A stretch of DNA of 64,000 nt, taken from positions 124,001 through 188,000 of the forward strand of contig CAWZYM010000396.1 in the NCBI GenBank assembly GCA_963966185.1. The letters run 5' to 3'. This DNA is from Rhabditoides inermis. Its lineage: Eukaryota; Nematoda; Chromadorea; Rhabditida; Rhabditidae. Under the pieces are notes generated by a model, which was not told where the DNA came from, made no database searches, and saw nothing but the letters and a program-made list of their open reading frames with translations. A program made the position numbers and the translations under genes. This document shows positions 1-11,789 of the stretch, in pieces; position 1 is the first letter of the stretch; each line of letters begins with the position of its first letter.

Positions 1-188
1 TTTATCCTACTAACAGTTGTTTTTATCGACTAGCGTGCTTATATAGCACGTTGGTTGAACTAATCTAGTTCTCACAGTCGTTATAATCCAAGGCTCTGTC
101 TTGTTTTCGGCTGAGAATAATTGGTACGGCTATATCCTCGTTACTCTCTATGAGTAGTGAGATAAACGCAATACCAACAATAAAAAAA

Positions 189-765
189 AAGTGACCTTCT
201 CTCTGATTGGTGTCTCTCGTCCTGCACACTCTCTCATGTGGAATATCGATCAATGTTAGCGTCTATATAATTACCACTCATTCACACTTGTATCAACTAT
301 CTTTCTTCAATTAAACCAATGAAATATTAACAATAATATGCATTTTTTTTCTTGTTTTCCCACTCTATCTCCTAATCAAATTATTTTTTGAATGCACATA
401 TTTTCGATGATATACATAAAAATGCGCATACTGAGGTCAAGTGACCTTCTCTCTGATTGGTGTCTCTCGTCCTGCACACTCTCTCATGTGGAATATCGAT
501 CAATGTTAGCGTCTATATAATTACCACTCATTCACACTTGTATCAACTATCTTTCTTCAATTAAACCAATGAAATATTAACAATAATATGCATTTTTTTC
601 TTGTTTTCCCACTCTATCTCCTAATCAAATTATTTTTTGAATGCACATATTTTCGATGATATACATAAAAATGCGCATACTGAGATCAAGTGACCTTCTC
701 TCTGATTGGTGTCTCTCGTCCTGCACACTCTCTCATGTGGAGTATCGATCGTTGTAAGCGTCTAT
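189..765 (+). repeat. Tandem ~250-bp repeat, left arm
   Basis: Units begin near 189, 439 and 688, the third truncated. Each starts with a segment reading TGACCTTCTCTCTGATTGG and contains an A/T-rich half. The junction between units carries the palindrome AGGTCA-AG-TGACCT (434-447 intact; 683-696 with AGATCA in the left half). Units are over 95% alike by eye. The array lies on the 5' side of TMEM272-like copy 1. Confidence 0.85.
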
Positions 766-884
766 ATTCCGTTTGAATTCAGCTCAACATTTCTCGTCAG
801 AAACATTATGTTGTCTAATAAACTTACCGTACACTAAACTGTTGGAAAGCGAAAGATTCATCTCACGTTCACAGTTCCTATTTG

Positions 885-960
885 CATAGCTGTCGGCTAG
901 CGTAGTGGTAACTCTCTCGCTTGGCAAGAATAAGATCGTAGGTTCAAATCTCGCTGTGAA
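885..960 (+). other. tRNA-like sequence, degenerate
   Basis: It contains an A-box-like TAGCGTAGTGG and a B-box-like GGTTCAAATC about 40 nt apart, as in a Pol III promoter. The acceptor and anticodon stems do not pair, so it is not a functional tRNA. The same sequence sits on the opposite strand at 6880-6955, as part of the duplicated block. It may be the remnant of a tRNA-derived SINE. Confidence 0.4.
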
Positions 961-1530
961 CGAAAAGTTTTGTCTCATAGAAATGGCTCTGATCTTTCTC
1001 TAACCACCCTAATGTCTCTCGTGAAAAGCGTGAAATTCTTTTGCGAGCTCACTATATATAACTACCACTCTTTCACACCTGTATATATGTTTTTCTTCAA
1101 TAAACCGAAAAAAAATCAAACAATAATATGTATATATTATTTTATAAGTTTTCCAAGCTCATATTTTTATCATGTCTGTGAATTAACATTTATTCGTGGA
1201 TCAATTGACCTTCTCTGTTGTCTCTCGTCCTGCACGCTCTCTAATAAGGAATATCGATCGATGATGGCGTCTGTGTAACCGTCACTCCTTCACGCATCTA
1301 AAAATTATTACACTTTAATTATACTTTCTTTTCATTCAATTATCGTCTTTGAATCGTTTTTGCTAAATATAATTCCGCAACAGAACATGATTCGGTGTCA
1401 CTTCACGTGAATATGCACAGATGTCTCTTTCAGATGATAAAAGAGAAAGACATAAACATGTTAAGTTACTGTAAGGAAACCTACACGCGTTCAGGTGATT
1501 TTTTAAAAGATCAATAGTAAATATTTTATC

Positions 1531-2509
1531 TTGGATTCAGTGATATGGGTGATAGTCAATGTCCTGTATGCTTCATGCTTCATTGGTTGCCTTTACATTA
1601 TTCAACTCGGATTTCGAAACATCGGAAACTGCCCTATTGGAGAAACGGTGCGTTTGAATTCTAAAAAGTCTTAATCGATAGATCATTTAAGTTTCCCATT
1701 TGGTTGATTGGAGCGGGTATTTGCTTCAGCATAATTTGCATATACGTTATGCTGACTTTGTTTGCCTGCATACGCATTGAGGTAGGTAAACATTTATACT
1801 TACTAATTTATATTTGTAATTTAGAAAGTTTCTCTCTGCCACGCTTTGCTATGTTGCAGCTTCATACTCATTGTAGTTGCATGGTGAGTGAATGGCTGAT
1901 TTCGCACTCATCTGATTTTATATATGTTTAATAAATATGTAGACACCAGTTCATGGCTTCTGGCTTCACATGATGCAGATCTCATAAAATTTGTGCCACA
2001 GTCTATGCAAATTGTGCGCCTGAAGAATTGGAGAGGACTTTACAGCGTCTCACTCACCCTGTTAGAACTGTCATATTTATGTCGACATTTACAGGGCACT
2101 GTATGGAGACTACGCATACTATTCTCTTCCTGCGCAATACACTACAAACGCATCATTGTTTTTGGTTAGACGTGAATGTAGCTGTAACACATGTGACGAA
2201 CCTTCCAGATCCCTTTCATGGAGTCGCAGTCTCCTCACTTCTACGTCGAGCCTCATTCTCCCTACCACGCAACATTCGCAGACGGCTCTCCTGCGTGTGA
2301 TATGGAGACATTCCGTAAAGTTGTCACATGTATACACACTGGAAATATTATTTCTGCAATACTGCTTATCTTCCTTCCGCGGATTCTGTGAGTTTACTAT
2401 AACATTATGTTTTTGTTACGAAAACTCTTTTAGATGCGTGGGAATTCTCAACATGCTTCTCGATCTCGATCCCAAATCCCAACTGATAAGCCCTATTACT
2501 ACTATTTGA
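1531..2509 (+). pseudogene. TMEM272-like four-TM protein, copy 1 (start codon lost)
   Basis: Six exons (1531-1647, 1692-1781, 1825-1883, 2095-2164, 2209-2387, 2434-2509) join in frame to 196 residues. The order is TM1, the family-like motif NCPIGETFPIWLIGAG entering TM2, TM3 ending in AW, the block YGDYAYYSLP, and a long TM4 before a short acidic tail. Copies 2 and 3 begin ATG-GAT-TCA; here the same codon is TTG and no in-frame ATG lies just upstream. Everything downstream is open and spliceable, so the loss is recent or another start is used. TMEM272 proteins are small uncharacterised membrane proteins; the assignment rests on the CPxxxxxPIWLI motif and topology. The AAG acceptor of intron 1 is shared by all three copies. 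Confidence 0.7.
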
Positions 2510-2876
2510 AAAACAACAAGTGACTGAAAGGACAATGAATATTCATATTGTAATCGTGATTGTTTTATGTATTTATCATTTGATATAATTGTCCGTTACA
2601 TTCTTTTGTTCTGCACCTGCCATGTTGATGATCTATGACAATAAACATTGAAATGTCACATGTTCATATAATTATACAAACACGCACGCACACGCATCGA
2701 TATGTCATGTATGTGTGACTCGATGTGCTCCTCTCACATGCCCTGTCTGCTCTGTCCACTATCCCATGCATGTCTCCAATCACAGCGTGCATTTCTCGCA
2801 TGCCACCAAGTGAGACTGACCAAGGTGACCAACTGAGTCAATGTGAGTCTGAGTATCAAGTGCTGATGTGTTCCAG

Positions 2877-2993
2877 GTGGTCCCGTTCTCTCCGCTGAGT
2901 GAGCCTCGGATGACGTCACTCGTCTTCCACCGCCTCCCTGGTTCGAGTCTTTGCAAAAAGATGGACAACCTCTTTGCCGTCCTCAGGAAGTAG
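2877..2993 (+). pseudogene. Displaced copy of MED17 last exon
   Basis: 117 nt, exactly the length and frame of the last exon of the real MED17 gene (15864-15980, -), with the same ending MDNLFAVLRK-stop. It is preceded by an AG acceptor-like site but no other MED17 exon is near. It stands on + as the mirror of the - fragment at 3979-4092 across the palindrome centre. It is still intact in frame, so the duplication is recent or conserved. Confidence 0.85.
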
Positions 2994-3037
2994 CTGACTC
3001 TAGTAACGTAGTCAATAATTTTTCATTTTGGAAAAAT

Positions 3038-3345
3038 TTAAAGGGAGTGTACCCTCTGATTTTCGAAGTTGAGTTAGCACCGGAATGTGAAAATATATCA
3101 AAAAGTATGCACTTTTGTCAATCGGACCATATGCCGGAAACGGCGGGAAGTTGATGAAACCATCATCGACCGTGCACGTTTGTGCACATTTCTGCACACT
3201 TTTCTCTTCAGTGAGCGTATTCGAGCGCAAATTACAAACTCTTTAAGGAGCATTACTTTTATATGAGAAAGTACATTATTTATGACATATTTTCACATCC
3301 TGATGCTAACTCAACTTCGAAAATCAAAGGGTACACTCCCTTTAA
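3038..3345. mobile_element. TTAA-flanked MITE, 300 bp
   Basis: TTAA stands at both ends (3038-3041 and 3342-3345). Inside are terminal inverted repeats of about 55 bp starting AGGGAGTGTACCC, with only a few mismatches between arms. There is no coding capacity. TTAA duplication is typical of piggyBac-type elements, but the terminal sequence is not the usual CCC start, so the superfamily is uncertain. Confidence 0.75.
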
Positions 3346-3356
3346 TGTCGCCTACA

Positions 3357-3480
3357 TTTGATTCCAAATACGCTCGTTTTCGAGATCTCTGGTCTTCATT
3401 TGACATCACTCACTGCGTGACCACTCCAACCCGTCAGAACCACACAATCGATTGGCTTTTGACAAATACACCAGCCTCTC
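3357..3480 (+). mobile_element. Fragment of non-LTR retrotransposon endonuclease
   Basis: The + frame reads a stretch ending TTPTRQNHTIDWLLTNTP, which fits the C-terminal part of an apurinic-type LINE endonuclease (PTR, then hydrophobic-D-x-hydrophobic-LTN). It lies directly between the TTAA MITE and a displaced myosin-like exon and is open into that exon, forming a chance chimeric ORF (3282-3650). About 40 residues remain; the rest of the element is missing. Confidence 0.6.
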
Positions 3481-3910
3481 CCAACCAGAAGCTGCGCAGC
3501 TCGACTCGCACCTTCTCCCGCGGAGGCGGCTACGGCAGCTCGTCGTCGCTCGCCAACGTGGACTCTCGCGCGTCTCTGGCGAGGGACGGCGGGTCGAGCA
3601 ACCTGGCAGAGTCGCGCAGCTCGCTCCCTCGCGAAGAGTACCTCAACTAGACGCACTCGTACCCTCATCTCTCGTGTCGGCGAATGCGTTCAATTTTGTA
3701 GCTCCCCGTTATCAGCTCACTCATATACCCATGTTGCCCATGTGGCCATCATTTTGATCTGACTCTCTCCTTTTTAAAGAGTTTATATTGTACACACCGC
3801 ATTTGTTTATCGATTGTCTTTATGTCTCTGCAGTGGTGTCATTTCTGAGAATTATGATTGTTTTGGTCAATGGAGTTTTATGATAAAGTTCTTTTTTGAA
3901 ACTGTGTTTG
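3481..3910 (+). pseudogene. Displaced 3' end of a coiled-coil (myosin II-like) gene, copy B
   Basis: It begins inside the codon series NQKLRSSTRTFS and runs through a Ser/Gly-rich tail to the stop at 3648-3650, ending PREEYLN. About 260 nt of former 3' UTR follows, matching 8810-9050. The polyadenylation hexamer present in copy A (AATAAA, 9041) is GATAAA here. The exon start has been replaced by retrotransposon sequence, so this is a broken fragment. Confidence 0.7.
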
Positions 3911-3978
3911 TGTTGCAAGCAGTGTTGTGATTATGACTACAACTAGGTTCATTTACTGAGTGTGGGTGTGGCAGGACT

Positions 3979-4092
3979 CCGCGACTTCCTGAGGACAGCA
4001 AAAAGGTCCATCTTTTTGCAGAGACTCGATCCGGGAATGCGATGGAAGACGAGTGACGTCATCCGATTCTCGCTCAGCGGAGCAGCACCTGC
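3979..4092 (-). pseudogene. Decayed MED17 last-exon fragment
   Basis: The - strand matches the end of MED17 (ATGACGTCACTCGTCTTCCA and the terminal AAGATGGAC region) but has small deletions that break the frame and a changed upstream part. Together with the myosin-like fragment to its left it reproduces a convergent 3'-end-to-3'-end arrangement, as seen again at 8449-9272. Confidence 0.75.
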
Positions 4093-4433
4093 TACTCAGA
4101 CTCACATTGACTAGTCACCTTGGTCATACGGCTGTAAATCGAGACATGAAGGGAATAGTGGACTGAACAGGCTGGAATAGTGGACAGAACAGGCAGGGTA
4201 TGTGAGAGGGACAGGTGGAGTCACACACATATCGTCGCGTGTGCGTGCGTGTTTGTATAATTCTATGAACATTTTACGTTTACAGTGTTTATTGTCATAT
4301 ATCATGAACATAGCATGTGCAGAACAAAAAAACATCACTGACAATTATATCAAATGATAAATGTATATTATAAAAAAATACGATTACAATATGAATATTC
4401 ATTGTCTTTTTAGTCACTTGTTTTTTTTCTTCT

Positions 4434-6303
<1,870 letters not shown>

Positions 6304-6879
6304 AAACTATTTACTATTTACCTTTTAAATAATCACCTGAACGCGTGTAGGTTTCCTTACAGTAACTTAACATGTTTATGTCTTTCTCTTTTATCATCTG
6401 AAAGAAACATCTGTGCTAATTCGTTTGAAGTAACTCTGAATCATGTTGTGTTGCGTAACTACCATTCAGCAAAAAAGGTTCAAAGAAGATAATTGCATGA
6501 AAAGAAAGTATAATCAAAGTGTAATAATTTATACATGTTTGAAGGAGTGACGGTCAAACAGACGCCATCATCAATCGATAGTCCTTATAAGAGAGCGTGC
6601 AGAACGAGAGACAACAGAGAAGGTCAATTGATCTACGAATAAATGTTAATTCACAGACATGATAAAAATATGAGCTTGGAAAACTTATAAAATAATAAAT
6701 ACATATTATTGTTTGATTTTTTCGGTTTATTGAAGAAAAACATATATACAGGTGTGAAGGAGTGGTAGTTATATTTAGTGAACTCGCAAAAGAGTTTCAC
6801 GCTTTTCACGAGAGACATTAGGGTGGTTAGAGAAAGATCAGAGCCCTTTCTATGAGACAAAACTTTTCGTTCACAGCGA

Positions 6880-6955
6880 GATTTGAACCTACGATCTTAT
6901 TCTTGCCAAGCGAGAGAGTTACCACTACGCTAGCCAGGACAGCTATGCAAATAGG
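6880..6955 (-). other. tRNA-like sequence, degenerate (second copy)
   Basis: Reverse complement of the element at 885-960, with the same A-box-like and B-box-like cores. It belongs to the right arm of the palindrome, upstream of TMEM272-like copy 2. Confidence 0.4.
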
Positions 6956-7079
6956 AACTGTGAACGTGAGATGAAACTTTCGCTTTCCAACAGTTTAGTG
7001 TACGGTAAGTTTATTAGACAACATAATGTTTCTGACGAAAAATGTTGAGCTGAATTCAAACGGAATATAGACGCTTACA

Positions 7080-7960
7080 ACGATCGATACTCCACATGAG
7101 AGAGTGTGCAGGACGAGAGACACCAATCAGAGAGAAGGTCACTTGACCTCAGCATGCGCATTTTACGTATATCATCGAAAATATGTGCATTCAAAAAATA
7201 ATTTGATTAGGAGATAGAGTGGGAAAACAGGAAAAAATGCATTTTATTGTTAATACTTCATTGGTTTAATTGAAGAAAGATAGTTGATACAAGTGTGAAT
7301 GAGTGGTAATTATATAGACGCTAACAACGATCGATACTCCACATGAGAGAGTGTGCAGGACGAGAGACACCAATCAGAGAGAAGGTCACTTGACCTCAGT
7401 ATGCGCATTTTATGTATATCATCGAAAATGTGTGCATTCAAAAACTAATTTGATTAGGAGATAGAGTGGGAAAACAAGAAAAAATGCATATTGGTGTTAA
7501 TATTTCATTGGTTTAATTGAAGAAAGATAGTTGATACAAGTGTGAATGAGTGGTATATATATAGACGCTAACAACGATCGATACTCCACATGAGAGAGTG
7601 TGCAGGACGAGAGACACCAATCAGAGAGAAGGTCACTTGACCTCAGTATGCGCATTTTTATGTATATTAACGAAAATATGTGCATTCAAAAAATAATTTG
7701 ATTAGGAGATAGTGGGAAAACAAGAAAAAAATGCATATTGGTGTTAATATTTCATTGGTTTAATTGAAGAAAGATAGTTGATACAAGTGTGCATGAGTGG
7801 TAATTATATAGACGCTAACAACGATCGATACTCCACATGAGAGAGTGTGCAGGACGAGAGACACCAATCAGAGAGAAGGTCACTTGACCTCAGTATGCGC
7901 ATTTTTATGTATATTATTAACGAAAATATGTGCATTCAAAAAAGAACATGATTAGGAGAT
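7080..7960 (-). repeat. Tandem ~247-bp repeat array, right arm
   Basis: Four units whose markers are exactly 247 bp apart. Each carries AGGTCA-CT-TGACCT (7136, 7383, 7630, 7877) next to a conserved stretch reading GAGAGTGTGCAGGACGAGAG. It is the same family as 189-765, in reverse orientation. The array lies 0.8-1.6 kb upstream of TMEM272-like copy 2. Confidence 0.9.
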
Positions 7961-8448
7961 AAGTTGGGAAAACCAACAAATAATTTGTAATATACGTGCT
8001 TAGAGCCGCTTCTAGCACGTTACAAGAAGACCAGGATGGTACGAAGTCTTTATTGCACGGCCTCGCGCTAGCTAGATGCCCATATGTAATGAGAGATAGG
8101 ATAGACAGAAGGCGGGACCAGCTGGCCTCTAGGCCAGGGGTCAAGATCAAAGGGTCCGCTGTTAACGCTAGTGGATAGGTATTACAGCGGGGACACTACA
8201 TCTCCACCCCTCAAGTGCAATCGTCCCCGATTGTTTCTAAACATTTTGTGAAAAGGGTACAATCAACAACGGTTCTAATTCACTCATATCCTCTTTGGGT
8301 CCTACGGGGTGAACAACAATGTGAAACCCTAACATCAATGGTTAACACTTAAATAAACAGTGCCGGATTCTACAAGCACAAGTTCGTCCTACACAATGCC
8401 TTTTCGGTCTCAGATGGTGGCGAATCAATTGTTGGAGATCCTACCAAG
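7961..8448. other. No gene recognised
   Basis: A change of composition from the A/T-rich array to mixed sequence. Phrases such as GCGGGGACACTACATCTCCA hint at an LTR-retroelement end, but no second LTR, primer site or coding region is seen. Confidence 0.3.
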
Positions 8449-9046
8449 ATGTGCACAGAAATGAGAATACAACGTGCGATGAATGATCTGGAGGAGGACC
8501 TTGTCAAGGAAAGGACTAAGGTGGGTGGGAGGGAAGGACGGGTGGATGGAATATGTTGTGTTGCAGGCCAGGGCGCTGCGGCGTGAGCTGGGCGACGCGG
8601 AGGCGACGAACGAGCAGCTGATCCACGAGAACGGCTCGCTGAACCAGAAGCTGCGCAGCTCGACGCGCACCTTCTCCCGCGGAGGCGGCTACGGCAGCTC
8701 GTCGTCGCTCGCCAACGTGGACTCTCGCGCGTCTCTGGCGAGGGATGGCGGCTCGAGCAACCTGGCCGAGTCGCGCAACTCGCTGCCCCGCGAAGAGTAC
8801 CTCAACTAGACGCACTCGTACCCTCATCTCTCGTGTCGGGCGAATGCGTTCACTTTGTAGCTCCCCGTTAGCAGCTACTCACATACCCATGTTGCCCATG
8901 TGGCCATCATTTTGATCTGACTCTCTCCTTTTTAAAGAGTTTATAGTGTACACACCGCATTTGTTTATTGATTGTCTTTATTTATTAGCAGTGGTGTCAT
9001 TTCTGTGAATTATGATTGCTTCGATCAAATGAGTTTTATGAATAAA
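8449..9046 (+). pseudogene. Displaced 3' end of a coiled-coil (myosin II-like) gene, copy A
   Basis: Two exons (to 8520, then 8567-8809) with a 46-nt intron read a heptad-like coiled coil (KARALRRELGDAEATNEQL) followed by a Ser/Gly-rich tail ending PREEYLN-stop. This resembles the end of a non-muscle myosin II rod and tailpiece. A 3' UTR with AATAAA at 9041 follows. No other exons of such a gene are nearby, so it is a captured 3' end and not a gene. The myosin call is moderate; another coiled-coil protein is possible. Confidence 0.6.
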
Positions 9047-9149
9047 GTTCTTTTTTGAAACTGTGCTTTAACTGTTAAAGCTGTGTTGTGATTATGTCTA
9101 CAACTAAATAGGTTTATTTACTGAGTCTGGGAGTGGCAGGATTCCGCTA

Positions 9150-9272
9150 TTTCCTAAAGACAGCAAAAAGGTTGTCCATCTTTTTTGCAGAGACTCGACT
9201 CGATCCGGGGAGGCGGTGGAAGACGAGTGACGTCATCCGAGGCTCTCTCAGCGGAGAGAACGGGCCCACCTG
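9150..9272 (-). pseudogene. Decayed MED17 last-exon fragment
   Basis: The - strand again shows the MED17 terminal exon, with inserted bases that shift the frame before the LFAV codons. It faces copy A of the myosin-like fragment, reproducing the pair seen at 3481-4092. Confidence 0.8.
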
Positions 9273-9301
9273 AAAGACAACACAGCACTTTATGCTCACA
9301 T

Positions 9302-10106
9302 GGGCAGTACAACCCCTCAAGTGCTCGGATTTGTACCAAATTGATATGGTAGATAGACATAGGATATCAAAACATAACTGCGTTGTCAGAATTTGCATTA
9401 GTGTATTTTCCGATTTTAATTGAAGTCTTAATTTCTGATGGTTTTAACACTGCGACTGATTTTCCACATTGTCTTCGCTTCCTCGCTGCACGGATAGCAA
9501 CTGAAATGGCCGAGTGGCGTAGAGGAACGGAATGGGATGTAAGGTCGGGGGTTCGACCCCGCGCACTCTATTTTGTTTTGCGAAATGTTAAAAGTTTTTT
9601 CTTGGAGTTTCAACTCTTATTCTGTGTAAAATGTTCTATTTATTTGAACAAATTAGTTTTTACGCCATATTTAATTGTCCGAAGTAGATGTTCACATTTT
9701 CTTTTTTTTTTCCAATGTAAATCAAAAGTGTTTTACAGTACACTAAAATTGTTTTTAAACCACCTATTCTGTTTTTTGAAAGAAGTTATTGGCTTGCAAT
9801 TACTTTGAAGAATAGTGTACATTTCGCAAAACAAAATAGAGTGCGCGGGTTCGAACCCCCGACCTTACATCCCATTCCGTTCATCTACGCCACTCGGCCA
9901 TTTCAGTTGCTCTCCGTGCAGCGAGGAAGCGAAGACAATGTGGAAAATCAGTCTCAGTGTTAAAACCATCAGAAATTAAGACTTCAATTAAAAATCGGAA
10001 AATACACTAATGCAAATTCTGACAACGCAGTTATGTTTTTATATCCTATGTCTATCTACCATATCAATTTGGTACAAATCCGAGCATTTGAGGGGTTGTA
10101 CTGCCC
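9302..10106. mobile_element. Foldback element with tRNA-like arms
   Basis: The ends read GGGCAGTACAACCCCTCAA and its reverse complement. The arms are about 320 bp, nearly identical and inverted, around an A/T-rich centre of about 190 bp. Each arm contains a TGGCCGAGTGGC A-box-like core and GGGTTCGACCCC or GGGTTCGAACCC B-box-like core some 40 nt downstream. Acceptor stems do not pair, so these are tRNA-derived promoters and not tRNAs. No ORF of note. Confidence 0.75.
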
Positions 10107-10308
10107 GTCAGTCACACATATCGTTGCGTGTGCGTCCGTCCGTGTTTGTATAATTCTATGAACACTATACGAATGTGTGGATTGCAACAACATAATATAC
10201 AACACGAAATAAAATAACACCGGAACATAGGGAATATAGTGAAATAACCGTTGAATTGGGGTGGGGAGCGATGTGAGAGAGGAGAGAAGAGAAAAAAGAG
10301 AGTGCCAA

Positions 10309-10551
10309 CTAGCCAGAGTGTTCATGATGCCGAAACTCGCAAATTGCGCCGAGGTCATAACCGCTAAGCGCGGATTTGAATGAAGCCAGCGACCCACATG
10401 TGACAATCGAGTCCGGAAGCTGATTCCAAACTCGAATCACGCGCGAAACAAACCCATTATGTACTACACTATTGTATGAAGCCGTTCTGCGCAATAGGAG
10501 CGAGTTCTTGCGCCTGCCTCTGCCCGGTTGGACAGTGAACAGGGCTTGCAA
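10309..10551 (-). mobile_element. Non-LTR retrotransposon, C-terminal end (outer element, part 2)
   Basis: The - frame ends in the typical LINE reverse-transcriptase tail: FVSRVIRVWNQLPDSIV, then a stretch with SLASFKSAL and a stop at 10309. It is the continuation of the - strand element at about 11790-12378, split by the + strand insertion at about 10556-11762. Confidence 0.8.
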
Positions 10552-10555
10552 ATCG

Positions 10556-11762
10556 GACCCTCCATACCTCTCTATATTTCTCTGCCAAACTTAAATTTCA
10601 GTTCGCCATACGCCATAGACGCAGTTATTGGGTGGTCTCATCTATGGGGATTACAAATTTCTACTGAGAAAACACAAATTCTGCACATTGGTCGCCGATA
10701 TCCCCGATTTGAGTATACAGCAAATGGCGCCACTCCCGCACCTGCTCACTCAGTTCGGGATTTAGGCATCACAATGAGCACTTCTCTGATTTTTGATTCT
10801 AACTATGATCTCATTTTTCAAAATACGCTCAACTCAATCAATGATTTCCTGAGGGTGTATCAAACAAGAAAAATGTACAAGTTTTGGTTGTTGCTTATGT
10901 TACATATTTCCGATTTAAATTAGAGTACTGCACTGAGCTGTGGAACCTTCAGGCCTCAGGATGTGGGATCGGTGAATGCGACCGAATCTGTGCAGCGATA
11001 TTACACGCGCGGAATATGTCGCCGCGCGGGTTTGTTCTCACTCACCTATCCCCAACGATTTCAACTTCTCGGTCTACAAAAATTAGAGCAGCGGCGCATT
11101 CTGAATGACGTGGCATATATGCATAAAGTGATCACAAACGCTACTTGCCTTGATTATCATGGTCTTTTCAACTTTGTACCGACTCGTTCTCGCGCTTCTC
11201 ATGAGTGGCGTGTGATTCCGTGTTTTGATTTTGATACAGCACACATTTTTTTCAAGAGCTGCGCATTTTTCAACAAGATTCATAGGCTTTGGAACTCACT
11301 CCCCCCATTCATAGTAATGTCTGCGAAACATGAAACTGTAAAATCCTTCCTAGAAAGTAATCCACATTTGTTGCCAGCCTCGAAGATTCGTAGACTGTAG
11401 TCAACATTCGATGCTTTTTGTTTTATGTTTCTTTTCTTTTCTTTTCTTTTCTTTTCTTTTCTTTTCTTTTCTTTTCTTTTCTTTTCTTTTCTTTTCTTTT
11501 CTTTTCTTTTCTTTTCTTTTCTTTTCTTTTCTTTTCTTTTCTTTTCTTTTCTTTTCTTTTCTTTTCTTTTCTTTTCTTTTCTTTTCTTTTCTTTTCTTTT
11601 CTTTTCTTTTCTTTTCTTTTCTTTTCTTTTCTTTTCTTTTCTTTTCTTTTCTTTTCTTTTCTTTTCTTTTCTTTTCTTTTCTTTTCTTTTCTTTTCTTTT
11701 CTTTTCTTTTCTTTTCTTTTCTTTTCTTTTCTTTTCTTTTCTTTTCTTTTCTTTTCTTTCAT
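10556..11762 (+). mobile_element. 5'-truncated non-LTR retrotransposon (inserted copy)
   Basis: Frames on + read late reverse-transcriptase sequence (GLQISTEKTQILHIG; SVRDLGITMS), then the thumb region (YFRFKLEYCTELWN), then a terminal ORF ending in FNKIHRLWNSLPPFIV and SFLESNPH with a stop at about 11400. Frames shift between these blocks, so it is dead. A (TTTTC)n tract follows directly and may be its 3' tail. CATACC occurs at both ends (10562 and 11761) as a possible short target duplication. Confidence 0.8.
11427..11758. repeat. (TTTTC)n microsatellite, ~66 units
   Basis: A perfect pentanucleotide array with no visible interruption, placed immediately after the 3' end of the inserted LINE. 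Lys/Glu-Arg and Phe/Ser-Leu ORFs across it are artefacts. Confidence 0.98.
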
Positions 11763-11789
11763 ACCGTATGCAATTGCTTACAGGTTGTT

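Noticed and set aside
885..960. Functional tRNA-Gly or tRNA-Ala
   Set aside because: Stems are mismatched; only the A and B boxes survive.
2119..2337. Conserved ORFs inside the TMEM272-like exons on other frames (also 4643-4840, 12881-13075)
   Set aside because: They recur only because the exons are duplicated; splicing gives a much better protein in another frame.
3965..4130. Second functional MED17 end
   Set aside because: Frame is broken by deletions and no upstream exons are present.
7080..7960. CRISPR-like array of regular repeats
   Set aside because: Units of 247 bp are tandem over their whole length with no unique spacers, and the genome is eukaryotic.
7990..8430. LTR of a retrotransposon
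   Set aside because: Some LTR-like words, but no second copy in the window, no clear TG...CA ends and no coding part.
9500..9580. tRNA-Ser or tRNA-Leu gene
   Set aside because: Promoter boxes are good but acceptor and anticodon stems do not pair, and the sequence is duplicated inverted 300 bp away.
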